Positions 24,869 through 32,477 of a stretch of DNA of 64,000 bases are shown piece by piece (the first letter of the stretch is position 1; each line of letters opens with the position of its first letter). Below the pieces are notes generated by a model. The model worked only from the letters and a program-made list of their open reading frames with translations. It ran no database searches and was not told the origin of the DNA. The DNA comes from JAVVHE01 sp032249695 (GTDB lineage Bacteria > Pseudomonadota > Alphaproteobacteria > Sphingomonadales > Sphingomonadaceae): positions 62,001-126,000 of the forward strand of contig JAVVHE010000006.1 of assembly GCA_032249695.1 (NCBI GenBank), in the 5' to 3' direction. The position numbers and the translations under genes were made by a program.

Positions 24869-26133
24869 GCGACGGGCGAGTTCGTCCTGAATCGCCGATC
24901 GGCGAAGGGGACCGCCCGCAAGGCGCAGTCGTCGGGCAAGGCCGACGCGTTGGGCCCGCCGACCACCCCGCTTCGCGGGCCGGTCCCCCTCCCCAACGCG
25001 CGCATCGGGAGGATCTGGCGGTTCGCTGGGCCATCGCTGGCTTCGGCTGGGTGGCGCGGGATTATTTTGCCCCCGCGCTGGCCGAAGCGGGCGGGCGGCT
25101 GGCTGCGGTCGCCGATCCCAGCCGGTCGGCGCGCGCGGCGGCCGAGGCGCTCGGGGCAGCGGCGCACATCGAACCAAGCGCCGCGATCGCGCACGCCGAC
25201 GCGCTCTATGTCGCCACCCCCAACCACCTGCACCGCGCGCCCGTCGTCGCCGCGCTCGAGGCCGGCGTGCCGGTGCTGTGCGAAAAGCCGATGGCGGCGT
25301 CGGCCGCCGACGCGCGGGCGATCGCCGACTCCGCGCGCCGCACGGGCACGCTCTACGGCACCGCCTTCGATCAGCGCTGGCACCCAGTGCACCAGCGCAT
25401 GGCCGCGCTCGTCGCGGCGGGTGCGATCGGCCGGGCGACCGCTGTCCGCATCCTCTATTGCTGCTGGCTCGGCCCGGACTGGGGGCCGGACAACTGGCGC
25501 GCCGATCCGGAGGCGGCGGGCGGCGGAGCGGTGATCGACCTCGCGCCGCACGGGCTCGATCTGGTGCACGCGCTGCTGGGCGAGCCGGTCGCCGAGCTCG
25601 ACATCTGCCTGCAGCGGCGCGTGCACGCCTACGCGGTGGAGGATGGCGGGCTGCTCATGGGCGCGACCGCGTCGGGCGTGCTGGTCCAGGCGCATGTCGC
25701 CTATAACTGCCCGGAGGCGCTGCCGCGGCGGCGGCTGGAAGTGGTCGGCACCGAGGGCGCGCTCTTCGCCGAGAACTCAATGGGCCAGACGCCCGGCGGC
25801 GTGTTGACGCGGATATGCGGGCGCACCGGCACCGCCGAAACGGTTGCGGTTCCAAACCGTTCGCCCTTCGCCGTGCAGATCGAAGCGTTCCACAAGGCGA
25901 TGCGGTCCGTTTCTCCCCGATCCCGGATCGCGGAGCTGGACCGCGCGCAAACTGGCGGCGGAGCGCCGGGCGCTGCCCGTGGCGCGTGCGGCCCCTTGAC
26001 CACGGTTGGCGAGCGCGGCGGTCCCCCTCCCCGAGCCGAACCTCAGGAGGGTGAGCGCGCCTTCTCCGCCGAGCGCGACCTCGCGCTGACCCGGCTGCTG
26101 TTCGAAGCCTACGGGCGCGCGCGATGCCGCTGA
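24862..26133 (+). CDS. Gfo/Idh/MocA-family NAD(P)-dependent oxidoreductase
   Basis: The Rossmann fold begins WAIAGFGWVARDYFAPAL, with the family motifs YVATPNHLHRAPV and the catalytic-site CEKPMA. The second domain includes GGGAVIDLAPHGLDLVHALLG. Relatives include myo-inositol dehydrogenases, which suits the cluster. The only usable start, ATG 24862 (overlapping the methyltransferase end), gives 423 residues with a roughly 52-residue N-terminal extension made from a REP-like repeat. A second repeat interrupts the C-terminus at residues about 350-397, between AFHKAMRSV and FSAERDLALTRLLFEAYGRA. Both insertions keep the frame. Confidence 0.82.
   Translation: MVSDGRVRPESPIGEGDRPQGAVVGQGRRVGPADHPASRAGPPPQRAHREDLAVRWAIAGFGWVARDYFAPALAEAGGRLAAVADPSRSARAAAEALGAAAHIEPSAAIAHADALYVATPNHLHRAPVVAALEAGVPVLCEKPMAASAADARAIADSARRTGTLYGTAFDQRWHPVHQRMAALVAAGAIGRATAVRILYCCWLGPDWGPDNWRADPEAAGGGAVIDLAPHGLDLVHALLGEPVAELDICLQRRVHAYAVEDGGLLMGATASGVLVQAHVAYNCPEALPRRRLEVVGTEGALFAENSMGQTPGGVLTRICGRTGTAETVAVPNRSPFAVQIEAFHKAMRSVSPRSRIAELDRAQTGGGAPGAARGACGPLTTVGERGGPPPRAEPQEGERAFSAERDLALTRLLFEAYGRARCR
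24905..24994. repeat. REP-like palindromic element 1 (start of the oxidoreductase gene)
   Basis: The ends AGGGGACCG (24906) and CGGTCCCCCT (24981) are inverted copies. An inner hairpin CCCGCTTCGCGGG lies at 24967-24979. The block GACCAC...GGTCCCCCTCCCC is shared with elements in the same gene and in the glycosyltransferase gene. It is translated as part of the oxidoreductase N-terminus. Confidence 0.65.
25912..26032. repeat. REP-like element 2 (inside the oxidoreductase gene)
   Basis: The core at 25998-26032 runs GACCAC, a GC-rich hairpin region, then GGTCCCCCTCCCC, matching element 1. The flanking sequence from about 25912 has a base composition unlike a conserved enzyme and splits an otherwise typical C-terminus. 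Confidence 0.6.
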
Positions 26134-27047
26134 GCATGTTCGCCTGCGCCAACTGCGGATTCTGGCAGCGTCATTTCGCGCCCGCCGCGTGCCCGGTGTG
26201 CGAGGACGTGCGGAACGACCTCCCCGAGGACGGCTGGCGGTTCCTGCCCGAAGCCGACGTCCGCGCGACCCACGCAGGCGGGTGGCGCCGGGTGCGCGAC
26301 GACATGCTCGCCTTCGCGACCACACCCGCGCTCGGGCTGGCCGGGACGGGCTGGCTGCTGCTCGACGCCGAGCACGGCAACACCGCCTTCGAGGCCGCGC
26401 CGTTTTACTCGCCCGCGATGCTGGACGAGATCGCGCGGCTGGGCGGCATCTCGCACCTCAGCTGCTCTCACGTCCACGGGATGGGCGCGCTGTGGCAGCT
26501 GCAGGAGGCGTTCGCGCCCGCGGTGGTGGCGGTGAACGTGCACGATCTGCAGCTGACCAAGGCCTTCCGCGTCACCCACCCCTATGACGAGACGCTGAGG
26601 CTGACCCCCACGCTGACGCTGCACCGGGTTGGCGGGCATTATCAGGGGCAGGCGGCGCTGCACGACGCGCGGCGGCGGCTGCTGTTCTGCGGAGACATGT
26701 TCAAGGTTGAGCAGACCGCCGGGGGGCGCTCGACGGCGATCAGCGCGCACTGGGCGTTCCACAAGGCCATCCCGCTGACGCAGGCGCAGCTGCGCGGCTA
26801 CCGCGACGTCATCGCGGGGCTTGAGTTCGATGGCATCGCGACGCCGTTCGAATATGCGCCGGATGTCGGACGCGCGCAGGCGCTCGCGGCGGTGGACGCC
26901 TGGCTGGCCGATGGACCGGGGATCCGGCGGTATGACCTCACCGCCGGCAGGGTTGCAAACACCGACGACCCTGCTGCCGCCGCGCCGCGCGAGGCGACGC
27001 CTCCCCGCGCCGGACAGGGACGTGTCGGCAAGGCCGCCCGTTCATGA
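26124..27047 (+). CDS. zinc-ribbon / metallo-beta-lactamase-fold protein
   Basis: 307 residues, overlapping the oxidoreductase end by 10 bases. The N-terminus has two Cys pairs (CANC at about 8-11 and CPVC at about 24-27), a rubredoxin-like zinc ribbon. The remainder has the MBL layout: a TGWLLLDAEHGNTAFE strand, SHVHGMGALWQ where the metal motif belongs, GGHYQGQAAL, and FCGDMF. The canonical HxHxDH is reduced to HVHGMG, so both metal sites cannot be normal. The last 30 residues are low complexity and look repeat-derived. A redox, hydrolase or scaffold role in the pathway is open. Confidence 0.65.
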   Translation: MPLSMFACANCGFWQRHFAPAACPVCEDVRNDLPEDGWRFLPEADVRATHAGGWRRVRDDMLAFATTPALGLAGTGWLLLDAEHGNTAFEAAPFYSPAMLDEIARLGGISHLSCSHVHGMGALWQLQEAFAPAVVAVNVHDLQLTKAFRVTHPYDETLRLTPTLTLHRVGGHYQGQAALHDARRRLLFCGDMFKVEQTAGGRSTAISAHWAFHKAIPLTQAQLRGYRDVIAGLEFDGIATPFEYAPDVGRAQALAAVDAWLADGPGIRRYDLTAGRVANTDDPAAAAPREATPPRAGQGRVGKAARS

Positions 27048-28609
27048 ACCCAGCGCACGGCCTGCCCGCCGACCTCCCGCCCGCCGCGCACGCCTACCTC
27101 GCCGCCTTCCCGCGCGGCGAGGTGGTCGCGTTCCCGATCACCGCGCTCGATCGAACGGGCGTGCCGGTGTGGATCGTCGCGCTGTTTCTCGATCCGGCGC
27201 TGGGGCTTCAGGGCGCGATGCCGTCGGGCATCGGCTATGGCTCGACCGACGCCGATGCCGTGCTCGGCGCGCTGGGCGAGATCGCCGAGGCGATCTGGCC
27301 GACGCTCGCCCTGAAGGACCGCGCGCCAACGCTCGCCAGCTACGACGAGCTGGTCGACGCTCACGGCCAGCGCGCGGTTGCCGATCCGTTGATGCTCGGC
27401 CTTCCAGCCGGATCGGCCGTCGGCCGCGACACGCGCCTCGCGTGGACCGAAGCCACGCGCGCGGCAACCGGCGAGACGGTGCTGGTGCCGCTCGACATTG
27501 CCGCGTGCGACTGGTTCGAGCTGCCTCGAGGCTACCAGCCGTTCACGACGCTCATCACCAACGGCCTAGGCGCGGGGCCGGACCTCGACTGGGCGGTGGG
27601 GCACGGGCTGCTGGAGATCCTCCAGCGCGACGGCAACGGCCTCAGATTCCGGGCGCTCGATCAGGGCGTCGGGCTTAAGGGCGCGTCCTCGACGTTGCTC
27701 GACCGCTTCGCCGGGCAGGGCATCACCGCGATCCCCAAGTTCGCCACCGACGAGTTCGGGCTGATGAACCTCTACGTCGTGGGCTTCGACGACCACCCGC
27801 CCGCGCCGATCGCGCTGTCGGCCTGCGGGGAGGCGTGCCACCCGGACCGCCAAGCCGCGCTGGAGAAGGCGGCACAGGAATTCGCCGCCGCGCGTGTGCG
27901 CAAGGCGTTCAGCCACGGCCCGCAGACGCTGGTCGACCGCGTCGCGCCGCCGGGCTATACCGAGCGCTTCCTGTCGGCCGCGCGCACGTCGCTCGTCGGC
28001 GGCGAATCGCGCGCCTTGTCGGCGATGATCGACTGGTCGCGCCGCGACGCGGCCGAGCTGAAGCGCATCCTCGCGCCGGTTCATGCGGTGCGCCGGTCGC
28101 GGCCCTTCGCTGACCCGCCCTCTCCCGACCTCGCTGGCGCTCCACCATCTCCCGCGGGCGAGGGCGGGACAGGCCGCCTGGGCGGGGAACGAGACGGCAT
28201 GGCGCCTCTCCCACCCCGCTCCGCCCGCGACCGCGGCGCGATCGCGCGCGCGGCGATCGAGGCGGCGGGATTCGACTTGCTCTATGTTGACTGCTCGCCG
28301 CCGGACCGGTCGATCGCGGTCGTCAAGGTGATCGTGCCGGGGCTGGAGGTGGAGACGATGAGCTACCACCGGCTTGGGCCGCGCAACGCCCGGCGGCTGA
28401 TCGACGCGGACAGCCCGCTCGTCCGGTTCGGCGCGCCGTCGGCCTTGCTGAAGCCGGTGCGCATGCCGCCCGAAGACGCCGAGCGGCTCGGTCACCCGCT
28501 GTTTGACACCGCGCTCGCAGATCGCATCGTCGGCCCGCTCTACCCGCTCTATCGCGAACCCGAGGCGCACCATGTCGCCTGGGTGCTCGGCCAGGCGCAG
28601 GGGGCGTGA
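27044..28609 (+). CDS. YcaO-domain protein
   Basis: 521 residues; the ATG overlaps the upstream stop (ATGA). The YcaO ATP/Mg-binding signatures are present: GSTDADAVLGALGEIAEAIW (Glu79 and Glu82 as ExxE), NGLGAGPDLDWAVGHGLLEILQRDG (Glu191, with Gln at 194 where Glu is usual), and a basic C-terminal helix AALEKAAQEFAAARVRKA. The fold closes with LLYVDCSPPDRSIAVVKVIVPGLE. YcaO enzymes activate amides with ATP to form azolines, thioamides or amidines. No Pro-rich azoline-type C-terminus, partner (E1-like, TfuA) or precursor peptide was seen. Residues about 354-393 are a repeat-derived insertion between subdomains. Confidence 0.85.
   Translation: MNPAHGLPADLPPAAHAYLAAFPRGEVVAFPITALDRTGVPVWIVALFLDPALGLQGAMPSGIGYGSTDADAVLGALGEIAEAIWPTLALKDRAPTLASYDELVDAHGQRAVADPLMLGLPAGSAVGRDTRLAWTEATRAATGETVLVPLDIAACDWFELPRGYQPFTTLITNGLGAGPDLDWAVGHGLLEILQRDGNGLRFRALDQGVGLKGASSTLLDRFAGQGITAIPKFATDEFGLMNLYVVGFDDHPPAPIALSACGEACHPDRQAALEKAAQEFAAARVRKAFSHGPQTLVDRVAPPGYTERFLSAARTSLVGGESRALSAMIDWSRRDAAELKRILAPVHAVRRSRPFADPPSPDLAGAPPSPAGEGGTGRLGGERDGMAPLPPRSARDRGAIARAAIEAAGFDLLYVDCSPPDRSIAVVKVIVPGLEVETMSYHRLGPRNARRLIDADSPLVRFGAPSALLKPVRMPPEDAERLGHPLFDTALADRIVGPLYPLYREPEAHHVAWVLGQAQGA
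28108..28212. repeat. REP-like element 3 (inside the YcaO gene)
   Basis: CCCTCTCCCGACC...CTCCACCATCTCCCGCGGGCGAGGG...CCTCTCCCACCCC shows the alternating pyrimidine-rich blocks and GC hairpins of the other repeats here. It encodes a Pro/Gly-rich segment absent from the YcaO core and keeps the frame. Confidence 0.5.
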
Positions 28610-28617
28610 GCGTGCGC

Positions 28618-28712
28618 AGCGCTCTCTCCCGGTTTCTTTCCGGCCCGGCCGGGGGTGACCACGCTTTCCCGCTTGCGGGAAAGCGACAGGTGCGCAGCGC
28701 CGGGGAGAGGTC
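28618..28712. repeat. REP-like element 4 (between YcaO and isomerase genes)
   Basis: It contains a perfect 20-nt palindrome (28664-28683: CTTTCCCGC-TT-GCGGGAAAG) followed by CGACAGG and a closing CCGGGGAGAGG. The palindrome plus CGACAGGT recur in the pheS-pheT gap. The element supplies the GGGGAGAGG just before the isomerase GTG and so may have become its ribosome binding site. Confidence 0.65.
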
Positions 28713-28715
28713 CGA

Positions 28716-29678
28716 GTGAACCGGCTCCGCTTCGCCTACAACACCAACGGCTGCTCCAACCACCGGCTGGACGATGCGCTCGAGCTGATCGCCGAGGCGG
28801 GGTTCGACGGCGTCGCGCTGACTCTCGACTGGCATCATCTCGATCCGTTCGCGCCCGGCTGGAACGTCGCAGCCGCGCGCCTCCGCCGGCGTCTTGGCGA
28901 GCTTGGCCTCGGCGTGGTGATCGAGACCGGCGCGCGCTACCTGCTAGATCCGCGCCACAAGCACGAGCCGACACTGCTCCACCCGACGCCCGAAGGGCGC
29001 GCCCGCCGCCGCGCCTTCCTGAAGCGCGCCGCCGACATCGCAGCGCAGGTGGAGGCCGAGGCGGTGAGCTTCTGGGCGGGTGTGCCGCAGCCGGGCGTGG
29101 CACGCGGGGACGCCGAGGGGTGGCTCCACGAGGGGCTGGCCGACGTGCTCGCCTATGCCGACGGTCTGGGCGTGACGATGGCGTTCGAGCCCGAGCCGGG
29201 GATGTTGATCGAGACCGTCGCCGAATATGCAGCGCTTGCCGAGCATCACCCCGCGCTGATGCTGGCGCTGGACACCGGACATTGCCTGGTGACGGGCGAC
29301 ATCGAGCCTGAGGACGCGGTGCGCGCCTATGCGGGTCGGTTGGGCACGGTGGCGATCGAGGGCATGCGCCGCGGCGACCATACGCATCTGCCGCTCGACG
29401 AGGGCGATATGGACCTGCCCGCCGTGCTGCGAGCGCTTGCCGAGGTGGGGTTCAGCGGCTTGGTTTGCGTCGAACTCAGCCGCGAATCCCCACGCGCCCA
29501 CGCCGCGATCCCGCAGGCGATCGAGCAGATCCGCGCGGCGCTCGCTCGCGGTCCCCTCCCGCGTCCCGGGGAGGTTGCCGGGCAGGGCAACGCCGGCGGG
29601 GGTGCAGCGGCGGCACCGATGCAGCCACCGGCCCTGCGGGCCACCTCCCCCGCGCGCGGGGTAGGACCGGGCGCATGA
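28716..29678 (+). CDS. TIM-barrel sugar phosphate isomerase/epimerase family protein
   Basis: 320 residues from GTG 28716. The barrel pattern of the IolE/IolI/hydroxypyruvate-isomerase group is clear: ALELIAEAGFDGVALTLDW, VVIETGARYLLDP, VTMAFEPEPGML, LMLALDTGHCLVTG, VAIEGMRRGDHTHLPLDEGDMDL and GLVCVELS, giving the usual Glu/Asp/His/Glu metal ligands. Isomerases of this type act on inososes and ketoses, so it could follow the oxidoreductase in reshaping the inositol ring (inference). The last 45 residues (from about 277) are Pro/Gly/Ala-rich and encoded by a REP-like repeat. Confidence 0.8.
   Translation: MNRLRFAYNTNGCSNHRLDDALELIAEAGFDGVALTLDWHHLDPFAPGWNVAAARLRRRLGELGLGVVIETGARYLLDPRHKHEPTLLHPTPEGRARRRAFLKRAADIAAQVEAEAVSFWAGVPQPGVARGDAEGWLHEGLADVLAYADGLGVTMAFEPEPGMLIETVAEYAALAEHHPALMLALDTGHCLVTGDIEPEDAVRAYAGRLGTVAIEGMRRGDHTHLPLDEGDMDLPAVLRALAEVGFSGLVCVELSRESPRAHAAIPQAIEQIRAALARGPLPRPGEVAGQGNAGGGAAAAPMQPPALRATSPARGVGPGA
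29548..29672. repeat. REP-like element 5 (3' end of the isomerase gene)
   Basis: GGTCCCCTCCCGCGTCCCGGGGAGGTTGCC...GGCCACCTCCCCCGCGCGCGGGGTAGG contains two hairpins and pyrimidine blocks like the others. It extends the isomerase C-terminus and ends just before the glycosyltransferase ATG. Confidence 0.55.
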
Positions 29679-31024
29679 GGGTCTGCTTCATCTCGCGCCG
29701 CTACTTTCCGGCGATCTCGGGCATGTCGATCTATGCCCAGAACCTGCTGCGCGAGCTTGCCGCAGCGGGCCACGACGTGACGATGATCAGCCAATATTAC
29801 GGCGAGCCGCGCTTCCGCTCGGTCTATGGCGGCGGGCCGCCGCCGGAGGTGCCCGGCGTTCGCGTGATCGGGCTGGAGGCGCTGGGCGAGCAGGACGGCG
29901 GCAAGTTCGAGGCGGACATCGAGCGCATCGCCGAGACCATCGCCGCCGAGCACGCGGCCGCTCCGTTCGACGTGCTCCACGCGCAATATGGCTACCCCAC
30001 CGGCTGGGCGGCGCTTGTCGCAGGCGCGCGGCTTGGGCTGCCCGTGGTCGTCTCGATCCAGGGCGGCGACGGCCACTGGGTCGGCTCATGCTGCGAGACG
30101 CACCGGACAGCGATGGTCCGCGTGATCGAGCAGGCCAACGCGGTCTTGATCGGCGGTTCGAGCTTCCGCGCCGAAGTCGTCGAACGGCTGGGCGTCGCGC
30201 CGCGGTGTTTCACGCTCGTCCCCGGCGCGGTCGACACAAGGCGCTTCCACCCGCGCGCGGGCGAGCGCGAGCCCGGACCGCTGCGCCTGCTGTATCACGG
30301 GCGTGTCGACCGGCGGAAAGGCGTCCTGGATTTCCTGGACGCGCTGGCAGCGATCGATCCTCTCCGGGACGGAACTTCCCGTCCTCCGCGTGCGGGGGAG
30401 GGGGACCACGAGCAGCACGACGGACGGGTCGGCGCGCGTCAGCCCCTCCACGACGAAGATCAGGCGGCGCGGTCTGCCTCTCGCTGCGGGGGCGTAGAAG
30501 GCTGGACCGCCATCATCTCGGGCATCGGGCCCGACGTCGACTCCGCGCGCGAGCGGATCGCGGCGCTTCAGCTGGGCGGGCGCGTGGCGATGACCGGCTA
30601 TGCCGACTACGCCGCCGCGCCCGCGATCTACCGCGCGCACGACGTGTTCGTATCGCCCACCTATGCAGAGGGCTTCAGCAACACCGTCCTAGAAGCGATG
30701 GCCTCGGGCCTGCCCGTGGTCAGCTGCGACACCGTCGGCGTGTCCGACTGCCTGCGCGACGGCGACAACGCGCTCCTCGCCACGCCCGGCGACGTGCCCG
30801 CGCTCGCGGCCGCGCTCCGCCGGCTGCTGGCCGAGCCTCAGCTCCGCGAGCGCCTCGCTTCCACCGCGCTCGCGGAGTGCCGCCGCACCTACAGCTGGAG
30901 CGCGGTCGGAGCGCTCATCGTCGGCGTCTACGCCTCCGTCCGCGGCGGCAAGCCCGGTGCCGCGTTCGATCCGCATCTACCCGTCACCCCCTGCAGGTTC
31001 CGCGCGGAGCCGCATCTGCTGTGA
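29675..31024 (+). CDS. family 4 glycosyltransferase (MshA-like position)
   Basis: 449 residues, ATGA overlap with the isomerase gene. A GT-B fold: N-terminal CFISRRYFPAISGMSIYAQNLLREL, then VLHAQYGYPTGWAAL. The C-terminal nucleotide-sugar domain has LLYHGRVDRRKGVLDFLDAL, ISGIGPD and the EX7E-type motif SPTYAEGFSNTVLEAMASGLP. Retaining GT4 enzymes of this kind include MshA, which puts GlcNAc on inositol-phosphate. A repeat-derived insertion (residues about 230-277) sits between the Rossmann strand ending DALAAIDP and GWTAIISG; it must form an exposed loop if the enzyme works. Donor and acceptor are inferred. Confidence 0.82.
   Translation: MRVCFISRRYFPAISGMSIYAQNLLRELAAAGHDVTMISQYYGEPRFRSVYGGGPPPEVPGVRVIGLEALGEQDGGKFEADIERIAETIAAEHAAAPFDVLHAQYGYPTGWAALVAGARLGLPVVVSIQGGDGHWVGSCCETHRTAMVRVIEQANAVLIGGSSFRAEVVERLGVAPRCFTLVPGAVDTRRFHPRAGEREPGPLRLLYHGRVDRRKGVLDFLDALAAIDPLRDGTSRPPRAGEGDHEQHDGRVGARQPLHDEDQAARSASRCGGVEGWTAIISGIGPDVDSARERIAALQLGGRVAMTGYADYAAAPAIYRAHDVFVSPTYAEGFSNTVLEAMASGLPVVSCDTVGVSDCLRDGDNALLATPGDVPALAAALRRLLAEPQLRERLASTALAECRRTYSWSAVGALIVGVYASVRGGKPGAAFDPHLPVTPCRFRAEPHLL
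30354..30505. repeat. REP-like element 6 (inside the glycosyltransferase gene)
   Basis: GGGGAGGGGGACCACGAGCAGC (from 30395) is the reverse complement of the GGTCCCCCTCCCC block of elements 1 and 2, so the copy is in opposite orientation. It encodes an Arg/Gly/His-rich insertion and keeps the reading frame. Confidence 0.62.
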
Positions 31025-31680
31025 CGCGCCCCGTCGCGCTCGCGGTCAGCCCGCATCTCGATGACGCCGTGTTTTCGGCTGGCGGCACGCTCGCCGCGCT
31101 GGCCGATGCGGGCTGGCGCGTGGTGGTGGCGACGGTGTTTACTGCAAACGTGCAGAAACCGGATGGCTTCGCGCTCGCCTGTCAGCTCGACAAGGGCCTG
31201 CCGCCGGACGTGGACTATATGGCGCTCCGCCGCGGCGAGGACCGGGCGGCGTGCGCGATCATCGGAGCCGAGCCGGCGCACCTGCCGCTGCTCGAAGCCC
31301 CGCACCGGCGCTACGGCAGCGCCGCCGAGCTGTTCGGCCCGGTGCGCGCTGGCGACGACCCGCCGATCGCGCAGCTCGTCGTGCGCCTCGTTGCAACGCT
31401 TCGCCCGCAGCGCATCCTCGGCCCGCAGGCGATCGGCGGCCACGTCGACCACGTGCTGACCCGCCGCGCGCTGGAGCGGCTGGGCCACCGGTGGGAGTCG
31501 TGGGCCGACTGGCCCTATGCCGACCGCTCGCCCCCGGTCGGCCCCGGCCACGCCGTCGACCGTGCGCGCAAGCTGAAGGCCTGCGCTGCCTATGCCAGCC
31601 AACTCGGCTTCCAGTTCGGCGGCGCCGACGGCCTCGATGCCCGGCTCGGCGATCGCGAGTGGGTGCTGCCCGTCGGATAG
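31021..31680 (+). CDS. PIG-L family deacetylase (MshB-like position)
   Basis: 219 residues; GTG overlaps the upstream stop (GTGA). The zinc-binding family motif is SPHLDDAVFSAGG (residues about 10-22), and the third ligand lies in GGHVDHV (about 139-145). The family removes N-acetyl groups from GlcNAc conjugates, as in MshB, BshB and PIG-L. Directly following a GT4 gene in a cluster that makes inositol-phosphate, the simplest reading is GlcNAc-inositol to GlcN-inositol deacetylation. It is the last gene of the cluster. Confidence 0.83.
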   Translation: MTRPVALAVSPHLDDAVFSAGGTLAALADAGWRVVVATVFTANVQKPDGFALACQLDKGLPPDVDYMALRRGEDRAACAIIGAEPAHLPLLEAPHRRYGSAAELFGPVRAGDDPPIAQLVVRLVATLRPQRILGPQAIGGHVDHVLTRRALERLGHRWESWADWPYADRSPPVGPGHAVDRARKLKACAAYASQLGFQFGGADGLDARLGDREWVLPVG

Positions 31681-31782
31681 CTGCATCGGCGCTTGCGCAG
31701 CGCCGCGCTTTGGCGTTTCCTCGCGGTCGAGAGGGACGGCCGCCCGGGCGGGAGCCGGCGGCATCGACGGGGGAGGTGAGCC

Positions 31783-32433
31783 ATGCGCCGCACTGCGGGG
31801 ATCGCGACGACCACGCGCCGCTGCCGGGCGGTGCTGGCGCTGATGGCGATCGCAGCCGCCACGCCAGCCGCGGCGCAGGTCTATGAGGTCGGCGACGACG
31901 GCTCGCTCAGCGTCCGCAGCGGGGCGGGCGCGGTCAGCTGGAGCGACGCTCGGGCGGCCGCCGTCCCAACCGGCGCAACGCCCGCCCGGACCGCGCTCGC
32001 CGCCCCGGTCGCGGTGCCCGCAGCGGCTCCGGCCGCCTTCCGCCCCGCGCTCGCCGCGTCGTCGGTCAGGCACGGAGTCGACCCGGCGCTCTTGGAAGCC
32101 GTCGTGTGGCAGGAGAGCCGCTGGCGCGCGCAGGCCGTCTCGCGCAGGGGCGCAGTCGGCCTTACGCAGCTGATGCCCGGCACCGCCCGCGACTTGGGCG
32201 TCGCCGACGCGCGCGACCCCGCAGCCAATCTCGATGGCGGCGCGCGCTATTTGCGCCAGATGCTCGCTCGCTTCGGCGGCGATCTCGTGAAGGCGCTCGC
32301 GGCCTACAATGCCGGTCCGCGCCGGGTCGAGCGGGCAGGCGGGGTGCCGCCCATCGCGCAGACGCAAAACTACGTGGCAGCCGTGCTTGCGCGGCTCGCT
32401 AATCAGGTTCCGGCGCTCGGACGAACGCGCTAG
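31783..32433 (+). CDS. virB1: VirB1-like lytic transglycosylase
   Basis: 216 residues with a signal peptide ending TPAAAAQ (about residue 32), a linker rich in Ala/Pro, and a C-terminal SLT domain. Catalytic Glu in AVVWQESRWRAQAVS, then GAVGLTQLMPGTARDLGV, NLDGGARYLRQML and ALAAYNAGPRRVERAGG. It cuts peptidoglycan to make room for the secretion channel. It opens the VirB gene row and has a strong GGGGGAGGTG ribosome binding site. Confidence 0.88.
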   Translation: MRRTAGIATTTRRCRAVLALMAIAAATPAAAQVYEVGDDGSLSVRSGAGAVSWSDARAAAVPTGATPARTALAAPVAVPAAAPAAFRPALAASSVRHGVDPALLEAVVWQESRWRAQAVSRRGAVGLTQLMPGTARDLGVADARDPAANLDGGARYLRQMLARFGGDLVKALAAYNAGPRRVERAGGVPPIAQTQNYVAAVLARLANQVPALGRTR

Positions 32434-32477
32434 AGGGGTTGGGGGCCGCGGCGGACCGTGGCGGAGGGAGCGAGTTG

